A DNA stretch of 64,000 nucleotides from Cardiocondyla obscurior (taxonomy: Eukaryota; Arthropoda; Insecta; Hymenoptera; Formicidae), in contig NC_091865.1 in NCBI RefSeq assembly GCF_019399895.1, forward strand, positions 2,547,001 through 2,611,000. Reading direction: 5' to 3'. Shown piece by piece: positions 51,101 through 61,442 of the stretch. The notes below the pieces were generated by a model. That model saw only the letters and a program-made list of their open reading frames with translations. It did no database searches and was not told the DNA's origin. Every line of letters begins with the position of its first letter. The stretch's first letter is position 1. The position numbers were made by a program, and so were the translations under genes.

Positions 51101-52460
51101 TTCGTATTTTACAGTAAAAAAAAAAAAAAGAAAAAAAGGAAACTGAGAGAAGACAGTGAAAGATTATCGACAGACGGACGATATATAATTTAGTAAATCA
51201 TGAAAAACGAAACTTCATAAATTTAATAAACGCGTTTTATCTATCACGAACATTAAAAAATTTATTATGATCGACGTCCATCATTCTTTCATAAATCTGT
51301 CCTCAGTTATATTCTTTTGAATTGGAACAGACTGCAGGATATCGATTCGAAATACGATCAAACTTTTATTTGCCATCAAGCACGTTTTTTATTTAATCAA
51401 ATTCGAATATCCTCCACCCCAGAGAGACAGTAATGTAAACAAAATACGATACACGGGCTCCATGAGAGAGAGACGCGGTCAACCTTCGGTTTTTTTTTCT
51501 TTTGCGAAATTGGCAGATAAAAATTCGAAACTACACGAGTGCAACAACAACGTCGCTCGCGCTTTCACGAGTTTCGATGTCGCTCGGAGAAATAAATGGA
51601 ATGAAAACGGATAGAGAGCGGAGGACTAGCAGTCGTTTCATACCTGAGACACAGAAGGGCGCTCGTTCGCTTTACGGCCCAATCTTCCGCGGCAATAAAA
51701 TCAGTCGATAGTGGAAATCGTCTTACGTCGTTCGATAATACAGCGGGTCCCGCGATCACTCCGGAACGGAGCCAAGCTCTCGGAGTGAACGTGGGCTCCG
51801 GATTCGGCCCCGAATCCCCGCGCGAAATAAAATTCCCATCGCAGTCACAATCGAATGATCGTAATTCGTAAAACGCCTACGAACAGGCCTTCCGGCGCCA
51901 TATGTAAGCCACTGGGTTGTCGGACTATCGGTATGCAATGCCGACATCAAAATGGCCTGATAGCACAGACTTGAAATTCCCGGCACGAACAACCTCGTCG
52001 TAGCCCACCCGCTTAGGAATACTTAAACGTCGGCCTAATATACGGCACCAAAGATCGATTCGCAATCGTGACGACAGCTGATACCCCTCCCCCCTCTCCG
52101 ACTAGATGCTTCGCGTCGTTATTCTGTATATATAAATTTCTACGGAACGCGATTTGACGAGTTAACTTTTTAAAAAATAGAATATTATATGTGCAATATG
52201 CATAGATCACGTGAAGCGATTTTATCGTAATGTAATATTATATACGGAGAGTCGAACAATATTTAATAATTACAATTCGTGACGTACGTCGCAGTGAATT
52301 CGCTCGATTTAAATGACCATTTGACTACATTACGAAACCGATTCAAGCCTATTTCGATGCCCACTTTTCGCGGAAACGCGCTTACCGAAAAAGAGCAACT
52401 TCTAGTCAATTCACTGTGGTAGCTACAGGCGAGCTTTTGTTCCAATGATATAGTCTGAGT
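45185..52460. other. Non-coding block
   Basis: No supportable gene. 46560-47060 and 47160-47870 are CpG-dense and keep up to three frames open simultaneously, which argues composition, not coding. A T-rich ATTTT stretch separates them at 47099-47131. 48308-48338 carries GGCAGTCACGTT twice, 19 bp apart. 48500-50600 is AT-rich. 51500-52120 is CpG-rich; within it 51800-51817 is an 18-bp palindrome (GGATTCGG/CCGAATCC). Confidence 0.5.
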
Positions 52461-52516
52461 CGCTAAATATATATATATGTATACACACATACATATATAT
52501 ATATACATATATATCT
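52461..52516. repeat. (TA)n/CATA microsatellite
   Basis: TA repeats interrupted by TGTATACACACA and CATA units over about 55 bp. Confidence 0.8.
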
Positions 52517-55500
52517 ATACGTTGCGCACCCTCGATTTTCCAGCCTGTGGAGGTCTCGGATCGTGCTCCGCCTACAAACCCGATCTGATTAGACGAGCGA
52601 GCGGCCAACCAAGGGAAACCAACCAGTCGATTCGAATTCAGGATCTCGAATTCGCGCCGGTTACGTGCCGCCGACCGTTCTTCGTATACACGGTACGTAT
52701 GTGTACGCGCTACTATCTACGTACTACCATCACTCTGCATCATCCCCATTGCATTCCGAGACTCGCCTAGATCACGGCAAACGATGGTGAGCCCGTTGTT
52801 ATGCACCGAGACTGATGAGGCGGGGATACCCCGGCCTTTGAGCTGTGCCAAGGCTTGGGTACCATTTAACACGGGTCTAAGTCGCCGTTAAGATGCACGT
52901 ACGCGGCACCTGCATTGCATCGTGTGCATGCCCGTGGCCACCTAGAGTATATGTACATTGTGCTCTCCCCTCACTATCGAGGCGGTTGCTCGGTGCACCG
53001 AGACAAATCACGGTTGTCGACGTGAATACGTCACGTGTATAGACAAGCCTAGACCGGTGACGTGATCGATATGTTAAAGTTACATCTCTTACATGAAATG
53101 GTCTTGCCAGATGTTCCGCGTACATAGGAGGAGTGCCCTGTATCTCACGATACCTAACGTCAGATGTTAAATCTACCAAAACGCGAAGTTATTTATACCA
53201 CCGTGCCCTTTTGATACCCTCGAACGTCTTACGGGCAAATCTCGTCGCGATAATAGAAAATACCTGCAGATCAATTAAAATTTATTTTTGCTTTACAAAT
53301 ATATATCGCGGTTTTAATTTTCGTCACTTTGACTAATTTAAGATACAAAATAAAACTCATTTTAGAAGAGTATCGTATGATAAATTATGAAAGTTCTGTG
53401 TGAACTATGCAATTTTTTTTTTTTTTTTTTTTTTTTTTAACACGATATGAATAGGAATAGACGAATATATCAACGTGAGATCGTAGACCCGATATCCCGA
53501 TAAGCATTTGAAAGCCACGAGGATGCACCGAGAAATTTGATAAATTTCATAGATGCAGAAAATGTGTGGCGAATTTATTGAAATGCATGCGACCCATCTA
53601 ACGCAACTCGTGGAATTTTTATTGATACGTAACAGTTTAAATTTTATCATAGAAAATGGTAACGGTAAAAAAAAAGAGGGGAATACACGCCATCTCACAC
53701 TTTTCCGTTTGCATTCCGGAATATTTTCAGAAAGTAACCAGCTGTGCATCTATGGGCGTTCGTAAGTTATAGTTAGGAAAATCTAACGTGATTAACAGCG
53801 AACATGATCGTATATTTTTCTTGGTGCTCCCATTACCTTATCATTCCCTCCGCAAGCATTATGCACGTCACTGATTTACATTATAATTACATTGCAACGT
53901 CACCCCTTGTTTCAAATATAAACGAGACTATTACTAAGGGCCATTAATAATTTAAGAATATTCAGTACTATCGAATCGTACTTATTTATAATCAGTTATA
54001 AATTTAAAAAATATTCCTAAAAAAATATATATGTATACATATATATATAAATTATCAAAAATAATCAATTTGTCAAAAGTAAAAGAATATATTATAAAAA
54101 AATAAAAAATTAAATGTCACAATGTTTTTTCGCGAAATAAACGTTTATATCACGAGATATTTTAATCGCCGTCACGTCACAAATTAACATAAGCTATTAA
54201 TAATCTGTTTTATCGTCATGCAATTACAAGGCATTTAAAGTCACAAATGGTAATATAAATAATAATTGTTAATACGTCAGGAGTTCTATTTCGTTATCTA
54301 CGATCTCTCGCGAAAAGGAATTTTATTATTTAGAAAAAAAAAAATTTTTTTGCTAGCAAATAACGTAAATAATTGCAACTAAATATATGCGCGATAAAAA
54401 GAAATTCCAAATTTTTTTTTTCTATTTTCGTACGTTAATGATTAATCAAAAATTTAATTCTCATGCTCCTTGCATTTAGTTTCGATGGATAATACATAAT
54501 TGGAATCAAATCAATTACATCGGTTGTTACGGACCAAATGATTGCTTTTCAAAATGCAAACCCTGCAGAGAATAATCAATGTCCGATGCTATAATTCATG
54601 CGTCTCTTCTCCCCTATTATATGAATAATGTATAAATATTACAGCGAAACGATCCGTGAGTTGCTCCCGTATACATTCCAAAGTTCAGCAGTTTCAATTT
54701 AAGCGTATTAGTTTCTATGGGAAATATCAGTTCGGCTTCGATTTAATTAAAGAAACCTTTACGTCACCTCGTCGTATTCTTATGACTACTGTGAAAATTT
54801 TAATTAGAAAAGTTTCATCGCGCACACAGCAGGATAGCAGCAAGCTGCAGAAACTGACCTTTTAATTAATGCCGCATTGTGAATGCATTTAGTAATAACG
54901 AGGCAGCGAGCGAAAAAGCGACACAACAGAAACACTTTTGCTTGCGCGGTATACTTTGCGGTTGTAATTAGCGCAACTCACGCATTCGCTATAGAAACGC
55001 GGTATTTAAAAGAATCATCATTGCTGTCGGTTGCGGGGGAAAAAAAAAATAAATAAAAAACGATTTTTACATAGTTCGCGAATGATTCCTATGCGATCGT
55101 CGTTCGTGCTTACAAGTTAATGCGCGAGAATCGCGTTTGTATTAATGCAGAACCCAAGGCAATTACAATGCGGTTATGCGTGACGGGAAATGGATCTGCG
55201 ATAACGCTTTATAAAATATTTTGCGCCACGTGCTTCTAAACTTCCGCGGGAAAGATATCAGATATTTTTCCATTTATGTGACAGAAGTAATTATACATTC
55301 GACGCCGAACATTGTGCCTGAAATATTACGGATAAACTTAGCCGCCGTTGCCTTTACAGTGATAAATAATATGAGAATAATTATTGCCGAACGAAATTGC
55401 GTACGATTTCGAATTTCATGCCTGTCCGAATATAAGATGAAAGGCACATTCAATATTACTACGAGGTAGAAGAAAAATTTGATTTTAACTTTTTTAAAGC

Positions 55501-58500
55501 TTTTCCACATTTTTATGTTCGCTGCCTTTTTTTTTTCACTCCTCTCCATATACTTCTTTAACATGTCGTAAAACGAAATATCTATTATACGACATTTCTG
55601 AAATGATCCACGTATTGTACGGCGCGCATTCGCGGGAATGCACAAAAGGGACGTTAAAAGGAACAGCTTTTTAATCCCGAAAGTCCCGATTTAAGAAAAG
55701 TGCGCACTTTAAATTTGCCTTTTGTTTCACGCAACAAGGTACAAAGCATCGGGACGGGAAGAGGAGAGGGTGCGTGCATGGGCGCGGGGCCGCGGAAATG
55801 CGCTATATCAAAAGAGAATAGGCGGTGGGAAAGCGCGAGGGAAAAGTTTCATCTGCGTATGCGCGCGCAGCGGGCAACCTCTACCTCGAAATAAGTTTAG
55901 CGTACGAAACGTTATTTGCACAAGAAGCGGTAAACTTCGAACTCTTCGGCGGAAACTTTCGCGAGCAAGTTCTCGAGTTGTAAAATCAAGCGGCGCGGCG
56001 GTGTCCCTCTCCGGCGGCCTCTCGCAGATATCAGAGATTGTGCCCTCTGACCTCCTCGAGAAGACGTGCCGTGAAACGCATCCCGAGCGGGCGAATCTCA
56101 TCGAATCGACAAAGTCAGTTGTGCCCTGACCTCGCTGCTTGAACTCGCCCGTGATTCCGACGGAACACAATAAGCTTTTGACGTGACGCTCCTTCGCGAT
56201 TTGATATCGCAACTAGCACAATCGCGATTATGAATGCATCCGCGAGCACGGGACGAAATGCAGAACGGAATTTCTACTTTACGCGAGGTTGTACTGCGTT
56301 ACGTTACGCCGGTGCGTTTTTATAGCTCGAGTTTATACAATCGTTTGGAAGAAAAACACCAACAGGTACATATCGTTCGACGAATGTTAGTTTTCTAAAT
56401 ATGTGGTTCAACCCACTCGGGATGTTCTTCGTTATTTTCAATACGCCGCTATTACGGCTTGTCTTATATCTTTAGAACCGTGAAATTAAAACCGAGTAAT
56501 TCTTTTCGAACGCAGCGTAGCGGCGGATACCATTGTACGAACTTGCTCATAATTCCGCCAATTTTCCGGATATGACCTTATGGACAAACATGTGTGTATT
56601 ATAGAGGCCAAGGAACTTCACGCTTTCAACTACGGACAAGCTCCAATAAATATTCTGTTAAGCACGATGCGGTGTGCAGCGCAATAAAAGTTCTTCGAAA
56701 GTAGGTTTCGCGCCTCGACCTTAAAACGCGTTAATAGCCTTATACAGCTGTGTTAAAAATTTACTCACTCGCGTGTATCAAGGGGATTTAAATTTTTCCC
56801 AAACGTTCTTATGGATAGATCCGAAAGAAATCACTCAAATCGATACTACAAGTTTAACGTGTACCTACAGATTGATTATGCAACCGACTCGAAACTCTCA
56901 GAAATATTTTAACTTTGATCCTCACCTAAACTATATTCTCAGTAAAGTATCATCTAAAAAAAAAAATTTCTACGCGGTAAAATCCCGGAGAACGCATCGA
57001 TAAATTGGCTTCTTACACCGTCACGTCGCTCGTAAATTAAAGTTAATGGATGGATTAATAGAACGAATATAGTATATCTTTTAAATTTTTCGCGATTATT
57101 TTAATTAAAATTAAACAGAGAATCTAAAAGGTAAAAAAAAATTATATAATCAATTTTTATACTTGACGCCTATTAGAGGAAACAATTTCAACTGGGCTTA
57201 TTCGAGCGCAGTTAATTGCGTTTGGAAATAAAAAAAAAGAATTAACCACAGTCGGTGCTAACCGTTGACACAATTATTTACAAAACGAAGACGCCCCGAG
57301 TAAATTAAAACAGCACGGAAATTTAAAATAATTTATTTTTAAATTTGCACAATCGCTAAGCCGGGGTAAACCCAACGAGCATTTGTATCGAAAAGGTAAT
57401 CGTGCAGTTTAACCGCATTTATAGAACTTATGCTGAACATCGTCGTCTGTAAATGCCACTCAATGGATGAATAATTAATAGTTTAATCTAAGTCCTCGCG
57501 CTCTGCAGCACGATTGCGGCAAATATTTGCATTAAAGCAACCACATCAACCGCGACGTCATGGCTCTTGATTTCGATTTCGATCTAAATCGATCATTAAT
57601 TATGGGCGAATTAATAGCTAGCGGCATCGAGATGAAGGCACACCATTATTTTCGTCTCGCGTTAATCCACCGAATCCACTCCACCGCATAAACATTCGCT
57701 CTTCCCTAATCGGCGAACCATTTGTTCATAAATATTGATACATTTAAACCAAATGAGGCAATTCGAATTTTAATTTCTCGGTGAATGTCCTGCGTTACGT
57801 AACGTTGTAAACCGCTTGGCAATTCGATATCATCGCTATCGGCATAATAATCCATGTTTAATTGAACGGTGCCTAAAAACATTCAAACAGATAATTTTTA
57901 TAGGGAGATTTACCGAAGTTGAATTGAAACACTCGTTTGCGAAGTAATAAAACATGCTACAAGTACAACGTAGCACACTAAAATAGAAATATATTCACCC
58001 AAATGTAAGTAATCATCAGAGAAATAAAACGGGATGATAAAAATAAAATTAATAACGGGAAGAGAAAAATTAAATCGCAGTTGGCGTTGACATTAACAAC
58101 TCTATTCTATAACAAAAATAATTTTTTTTTTTTTTTAAACATAATACCAATATTGCCCATTTATTAATAAGAAAAGCGTAGCTCGTTGTTTCCGTGGCAA
58201 CAGATTACATGTATATCTATATATCTCTCTGATTGATCTCCGTCATAATTTGCAAAAAAGAAGAAACCGTGTTTTTACTCGGACTGAAATTTTTTGTACG
58301 ACGCAACATATGTGCACGTGCGAATGGGCCGATCGATGAGCGCAACTCCAGTTGCCTCTTCATTCAACCCACCTTCGGCCACCCACGAACTACAACCCTG
58401 TTCGCTTCCACGGACATTCCCGGTGCACGAGGGCCGCCCATACGAAGCAGAAACTTTTACCGAAGAACGAAAGCGACGTAAAGCCCCGGCCAGATTGGTT

Positions 58501-59890
58501 TACTTCGGAAGGCCACTTCGCTCCGGATTCTCGTTCGACGTGCCGGATCTACCATCGAAAATCTTCCGCGGTTCGTCTACGAGAAATCCCTGCGTGCTCT
58601 TTCCTCCGCGTTCCTTTTTCGCGTCTACTCTAAAGATCTCCTCGTTACTCGACTTCGTCAAGAGCGCCGGAATTACAACACTTGTGAGGATGGGCGTGAC
58701 GTTGTCTAGAAAGGCCACGCTTGGCGCACCGCCAAGAAATTGCGCCTTGCGGAGACGTCGACACGCGAACGCTTCCTCCGAAGTCAAGAAGAATACTATT
58801 TTATAGGACAAGTTGGCGGATGACATAAATAATGGAAGCGGAAGTCGCTATTGGACGTGGAATATATAATAAGTTTAAGTTTAACAACCGCGGCGAGTTG
58901 ACAACTTAGCATCTAATGTAAAACTCGATCGAGGAAAAAGCGGTATCACGCTTCGCAAAAGAAAATTGAAATAAGACAAGATTTATATCTCTGAGATATA
59001 TAAAAGTTTTATTACTGTTTAAGCAGCTCGACATATCTACCATTAAATAAAAATTGAAAAAGAAAAAAAAATAAAAAGAAAAAGAGCTTAATCTTTATGT
59101 CAATTGCCACTGTGTGCACTTAAGGGCGCCAAATCGATACGAAAGACTTTCATTCTCTCCCGATAAATCGCGTCGTTTGTAGCCCGTGAAAAGACTTCGT
59201 CACAGTTGCCAAAGTTCACGTGAATGGCGTAATTTTTCGCAATCAAGACCGCGTTGTCAGAAAAAAAAACGGGCGGGTTCAACAATAGTAAGTTCACAAC
59301 GAAGAACGGTTGCCAGCCGAGATGGCGATATCTCAGTATGCACGGCAGAAAATGTAAAACGCGGTCGCCTTTGTAGAAACGGAATATTAAGCTCATCTGC
59401 GAATGGTTCACTAATTAGCGCAGTAGTGACGTTCCCGAAATGTTTCCTGCTGCTTTGAACCATATTCACCCACGCCTCGAGTTTACCGTGACTACCATTG
59501 TCTGTTCAAACAATCCGCCGTGATTAATCCGGAACGTTTCCTGCGAAAACTATGACCTGTCGTTGGACAGACTGCCCCGACCAGCCGACCACATTTATAC
59601 GGTCTGACTGTGGAATTTACGCCAATAAAGTTCCTTTAACGTCTCGATAAGATTTGTAATATGCAAATTGAAAGAATTTTAAAAGTTAAACGAAGAAGAA
59701 AATATATACACGTGAGTAATCCCCCTTGAAAATTAATTCGAAACTGTCGAAAGAATTAAAGTTTCACGTAAAAGAAATATTTTTCCCACGCAGACATACA
59801 TTGCACATTGTTGTAACGAGCATTCGGAGGATAAATTGTGCATTTATAAATTTCTAAATATCATTTTCCTATTGTTTTGTAAAAAAATTA
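52517..59890. other. Non-coding block before the repeated-exon locus
   Basis: No supportable gene. 52530-53240 is CpG-rich without a convincing frame and carries two copies of TGCACCGAGA, with a third at 53524. A T26 run lies at 53413-53438. 53950-54460 is AT-rich with a small TA repeat near 54030. 55690-56220, 58300-58830 and 59100-59460 are CpG-rich patches with overlapping open frames on both strands. 57000-58200 is AT-rich with nothing recognisable. Confidence 0.5.
53413..53438. repeat. Uninterrupted T26 homopolymer
   Basis: The longest T run in the window. It reads as a poly-Lys segment in a minus-strand frame that is therefore discounted. No retroelement body is recognisable on either side. 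Confidence 0.8.
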
Positions 59891-60039
59891 GTGTTACAAA
59901 AATAATTCTGGCAAAGATGGTACTTCTATCGGGTCGTCTTTGATCTCGACATAAGAAATTGGCGATATAAAGCGAGGTCCTTTTGATTTTTTTGCTCGAT
60001 CCGAAATATTACAATTAAATCGAACGACAGTAACGAATA

Positions 60040-60230
60040 GATAGGCGCGGGGCGACGGGGGGAGACGAGAGGGACGGGGTGAGAGCGAGCGCGAGCCTAC
60101 GTGCCGCGCGCTAGGTATTTCCCCCACTACTCCCACTCTCGCTCTGTCCTTCACTAGCGGTCGCGCGAAGCACACGTACTCACTACGCACTGTACAGCAG
60201 CCACGTGTGTCCGTGCCGAAATTAAGTACT
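60040..60230 (+). promoter_or_regulatory. CpG- and GAGA-rich promoter-like region of the repeated-exon locus
   Basis: The sequence turns abruptly from AT-rich to CpG/G-rich. It contains G-tracts (60049-60052, 60057-60062, 60071-60073, 60076-60079), a GAGAGCGAGCGCGAG block (60081-60095), which is a GAGA-factor-type element, and its approximate complement CTCTCGCTCTG near 60136. No TATA box is obvious. It sits 250-400 bp upstream of the first repeated exon, consistent with a TATA-less promoter firing rightward. Orientation is inferred from the splice sites downstream. Confidence 0.4.
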
Positions 60231-60478
60231 ACATATTCGCGTTCAATGAAAACCTCGCGATACGAAAACTATCTTCTCCGCCTTATTTTCCGTGTGAGGA
60301 GAGCACGTACGATTACGTCTCCGTTCTTTAAAGTACACACCGCGCAGCGACCGCGTGTTCGTGCCGTGTCGATCGTTCCGGGATTTCCGTACAGTATTCG
60401 GACGTAATTTTTTGGCATGGCTTTATTTTAAACGCGAGTGTAGTATAATATTCGCGATTGTAAAATCACGGTCGGGGT

Positions 60479-60580
60479 GTTCGCGAGCGTCCAGTGCGCG
60501 GAAGAAGGACTCGACACGTGCTACCTGAGAGGAGGAGGAGGCCCAGGAAGGGTATCCTGCACCAGCGGAGCAACCCAGGA
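60479..60580 (+). ncRNA. Repeated module, unit A: long exon
   Basis: The 102-nt repeat core lies upstream of donor AGGA/GTAAGT (GT at 60581). Its upstream flank (about 60431-60478) also aligns with the flank of unit C, so the true exon probably starts earlier. It is the most diverged copy and lacks the ATG present in B and C. Its 3' part carries TGCAC (60558-60562) and CAGCGGAG (60563-60570), the left halves of the predicted stem. Confidence 0.55.
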
Positions 60581-60600
60581 GTAAGTAGTATCAATTTTCC

Positions 60601-60637
60601 TTCCGAATTACATTCCGAATTACATTCCGAATCTACA
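60601..60637. repeat. Triple tandem TTCCGAATTACA in intron A
   Basis: Two perfect 12-bp units (60601-60624) and a third with one insertion (60625-60637), filling much of the 85-bp intron of unit A. Introns B and C lack it. Confidence 0.75.
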
Positions 60638-60665
60638 ATCTAATTTTGTCATTTATCTGTTACAG

Positions 60666-60691
60666 ATCAAGAGGAACTCCGCTGCTGTGCA
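60666..60691 (+). ncRNA. Repeated module, unit A: micro-exon
   Basis: 26 nt between acceptor ATCTGTTACAG (AG at 60664-60665) and donor GTAAGA (GT at 60692). It carries CTCCGCTG (60677-60684) and GTGCA (60687-60691), the right halves of the stem. The second helix ends exactly at the donor. Confidence 0.5.
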
Positions 60692-60815
60692 GTAAGAAAA
60701 AAAAGTGCCGCTCGCCGATATTAATGAATATACGAACCGCAGCCGGTTCGTCGGGCGTTTCGGGAGTGCCGAAAAGTATGCGGACGTTTTTTTACGTATA
60801 TTTTTTTTACGGAAG

Positions 60816-60917
60816 TACGTTCGCGAGTTTCCAGTGCGCGGAAGGATGACTCGACACGTCCCATCTGAGAGGATGAGCAGGCCCAGGAGGCTCATGCATC
60901 GGCGGAGCAACTTTTAG
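60816..60917 (+). ncRNA. Repeated module, unit B: long exon
   Basis: The repeat core 60819-60917 (99 nt) ends TTTTAG at a GTAAGC donor (GT at 60918). A possible acceptor, T-run then ACGGAAG, ends at 60815. Contains an ATG-initiated 23-codon frame whose TAG stop is the last three bases of the exon. Carries TGCAT (60895-60899) and CGGCGGAG (60900-60907) for the stem. Upstream, 60755-60795 resembles the sequence before unit A (CGGGA...CCG...AGTAT.CGGACGT). Confidence 0.55.
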
Positions 60918-61035
60918 GTAAGCGTTAATTTCTCTAATAAAATCTTTATTAAAAAAAAAAATTTTACCTTTTTTTTTATTAATCTTATTTATTTACTGGC
61001 ACGTCTACATTAATATTTGCTTTTTTATGTTACAG

Positions 61036-61074
61036 CCACCGGCAGAATTCCACAACTCCGCTGTATGCAGATTG
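61036..61074 (+). ncRNA. Repeated module, unit B: micro-exon
   Basis: 39 nt between TTTTTTATGTTACAG (AG at 61034-61035) and a consensus ATTG/GTAAGT donor (GT at 61075). Contains CACCGGCAGA, shared with unit C, plus CTCCGCTG (61056-61063) and ATGCA (61065-61069), the right halves of the stem. Confidence 0.6.
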
Positions 61075-61182
61075 GTAAGTCAGTAACCTGTTTTCTTTTT
61101 CAGGATTTTCTTTTTCAGAAGTGTCGAAAGATAACGCGCGATAGTGTTACTTAATTTTCGCGAGAGTAAATGATACGGTCGC

Positions 61183-61284
61183 GTTCGCGAGTTTCTAGTG
61201 CGCGGAAGGATGGCTCGTCACGTCCCATCTGAGAGGAGGAGCAGGCCTCGGATAGGCATCCTGCATCGGCGGAGCAACTTTTAG
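61183..61284 (+). ncRNA. Repeated module, unit C: long exon
   Basis: The 102-nt core ends TTTTAG at a GTGAGC donor (GT at 61285). Two tandem acceptor-like sites (TTCTTTTTCAG, then TTTTCTTTTTCAG; AG at 61102-61103 and 61117-61118) lie upstream but would leave an intron of under 50 nt after micro-exon B. Either B and C are not joined directly or C starts independently. Carries TGCAT (61262-61266) and CGGCGGAG (61267-61274). A 24-codon ATG frame ends in the same terminal TAG as in B. Confidence 0.55.
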
Positions 61285-61398
61285 GTGAGCATAAATTTCT
61301 TTTATAAAATCTTTAACTAAATAAAAACTTTAACTTTTTTTAAATTAATTTTTTTAATAATATACATGTCTACATTAATGTTTCTTTTTATGTTACAG

Positions 61399-61442
61399 TC
61401 ACCGGCAGATCTTTACAACTCCGCTGAAGCACATGCAAATTG
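61399..61442 (+). ncRNA. Repeated module, unit C: micro-exon
   Basis: 44 nt between TTTTTATGTTACAG (AG at 61397-61398) and ATTG/GTAAGT (GT at 61443). Contains CACCGGCAGA, CTCCGCTG (61419-61426) and ATGCA (61433-61437), the right halves of the stem. The strong donor implies at least one more exon downstream, which I could not identify. Confidence 0.6.

Larger units (their letters stand above)
60430..61442 (+). ncRNA. Putative spliced structured lncRNA locus: three tandem copies of a two-exon module
   Basis: Three units (A, B, C) follow each other at intervals of about 340 and 364 bp. Each has a ~100-nt exon starting GTTCGCGAG (60479, 60819, 61183) and ending at a GTAAGT, GTAAGC or GTGAGC donor, an AT-rich intron of 85, 118 or 114 nt ending in GTTACAG, and a micro-exon of 26, 39 or 44 nt ending at GTAAGA or GTAAGT. 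Introns B and C are themselves alignable, so the whole unit was duplicated. In all units the end of the long exon can pair with the micro-exon through an 8-bp and a 5-bp helix, with a compensatory change between copies. No frame stays open through the joined exons of B and C, so a protein is unlikely. Alternatives: tandem alternative 5' leader exons of a gene beyond the window, or a degenerate protein repeat. Family unknown to me. Confidence 0.55.

Noticed and set aside
52811..52845. Hammerhead-ribozyme-like CTGATGA followed by a GGGG/CCCC stem
   Set aside because: The obligatory GAAA after stem II is missing (CTTTGAG occurs instead), and the outer stems do not form.
58233..58826. 170-codon plus-strand frame with overlapping frames in all directions
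   Set aside because: No domain, no bounding splice sites, and competing frames on both strands of equal quality.
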